A stretch of 14,465 bases of DNA, taken from positions 1 to 14,465 of the forward strand of contig CAAGIE010000139.1 in assembly GCA_900769835.1 (NCBI GenBank), given 5' to 3'. This DNA is from an uncultured Oscillospiraceae bacterium (GTDB taxonomy: Bacteria > Bacillota > Clostridia > Oscillospirales > Oscillospiraceae). Both the position numbers and the translations under genes were made by a program. A model generated the notes under the pieces. That model ran no database searches, had not been told where the DNA came from, and saw only the letters and a list, made by a program, of their open reading frames with translations. This document shows positions 14,060-14,465 of the stretch, piece by piece (the first letter of the stretch is position 1; each line of letters starts with the position of its first letter).

Positions 14060-14465
14060 TCACTCCGCTCCGTATCCGTAGCTACGGTAACCATAGCCCT
14101 TGTTCTCGTCCTTGGAAATATCGTACTGGTTCAACACGGTACCAAGAATTTTGGCATTTACGCGCTTGAGGTTCTGCAACGCGCCGTGGACCTGATTTCT
14201 ATTGGCAAACTTCTGCTTGATAACAAACAACACGCCATCGCACAGGGGGCTGAGTTCTGCCGCATCGGTGACCACACCCACGGGAGGCGCGTCACAGAGG
14301 ACATAGTCGTAATGCTCCGTTGCCACCTGCAGCAGCTCCTTCATTGCATCGGAGCTGATCAACTCTACGGGGTTGGGAGGAATGGGGCCGCCGGGGATCA
14401 CATCAAAGCTCTACACTGCATGGAGCAGGCAACCGCCCGCCTTCCTTTCGCCCGCCAGGATGGAG
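14060..14465 (-). pseudogene. cpsD: BY-kinase (CpsD/CapB family), truncated by window, carries an in-frame amber codon
   Basis: Seen: C-terminal half of a bacterial tyrosine kinase. GPIPPNP, Walker B-like VLCDAPPV (about 14288-14311), and a tail ending GYGYRSYGYGAE with four tyrosines, the autophosphorylation cluster. The kinase promotes capsule polymer export with a Wzc/CpsC-type membrane partner that would lie off the window. The frame is protein-like above GTG 14401 too: SILAGERKAGG at 14431-14463 is family-like, but a TAG at 14411-14413 splits it from SFDVIPGGPI. No frameshift is needed, so the single change from a sense codon explains it. If the base is real the gene is broken; a GTG restart at 14401 would lack Walker A. 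A base-call error is possible. Confidence 0.75.

Noticed and set aside
13228..14169. Plus-strand ORF of 313 residues over cpsB
   Set aside because: Antisense shadow; cpsB has full PHP metal motifs on the other strand.
14411..14413. Amber recoding in this organism
   Set aside because: The SDR gene ends at TAG right before its terminator, so TAG acts as a stop at least there; I see no suppressor tRNA.

Overview
The window looks like a chromosomal segment from a Gram-positive, low-to-mid GC gut-type Clostridia (Bacillota; Oscillospirales-like is my guess). The basis is inference from gene content: a DivIVA-domain protein, a CpsB/YwqE-type PHP tyrosine phosphatase next to a BY-kinase, a YitT membrane protein, a C_GCAxxG_C_C protein, a GH13_8-type branching enzyme, strong Shine-Dalgarno sites and consensus sigma-A promoters. 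No taxonomic marker was searched, so the lineage call is tentative.

Layout. (1) 1-1361 +: 3' part of prfC (RF3). (2) 1399-4864 -: a four-gene carbohydrate operon (MBL-fold hydrolase, GH16 glycosidase without signal peptide, DgoD-like sugar-acid dehydratase, SDR dehydrogenase), divergent from an AraC-type regulator (4984-5787 +). Gene spacing is -4, +1 and +13 bp. I read it as a non-phosphorylative oligosaccharide-to-keto-deoxy-aldonate module: GH16 releases sugar, SDR oxidises it to a lactone, the UlaG-like MBL protein opens the lactone, and the enolase-superfamily enzyme dehydrates the acid. The substrate is unknown and no transporter, kinase or aldolase lies in the window. (3) 5820-7805 -: glgB of the eukaryote-like GH13_8 type, standing alone. 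(4) 7979-10514 +: DEDDh exonuclease with zinc-ribbon tail, DivIVA-domain coiled-coil protein, FliB-like Cys-rich protein. (5) 10549-11902 -: C_GCAxxG_C_C protein and YitT-family membrane protein. (6) 12063-12138 +: tRNA-Ala(GGC) with consensus promoter and its own terminator. (7) 12185-13305: an AT-rich accessory-looking stretch with one small Myb/SANT-like HTH gene, an in-frame coding remnant beyond its stop, a terminator, and a candidate structured RNA at 13180-13265. (8) 13306-14465 -: cpsB phosphatase preceded by a cpsD BY-kinase that carries an in-frame amber codon.

Three convergent gene pairs (prfC/SDR, araC/glgB, fliB-like/yitT) are each separated by only 32-37 bp occupied almost wholly by one bidirectional hairpin terminator, suggesting a compact genome. 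The points most worth a second look are the sugar operon, the orphan structured RNA with the AT-rich insert behind tRNA-Ala, and the broken kinase.
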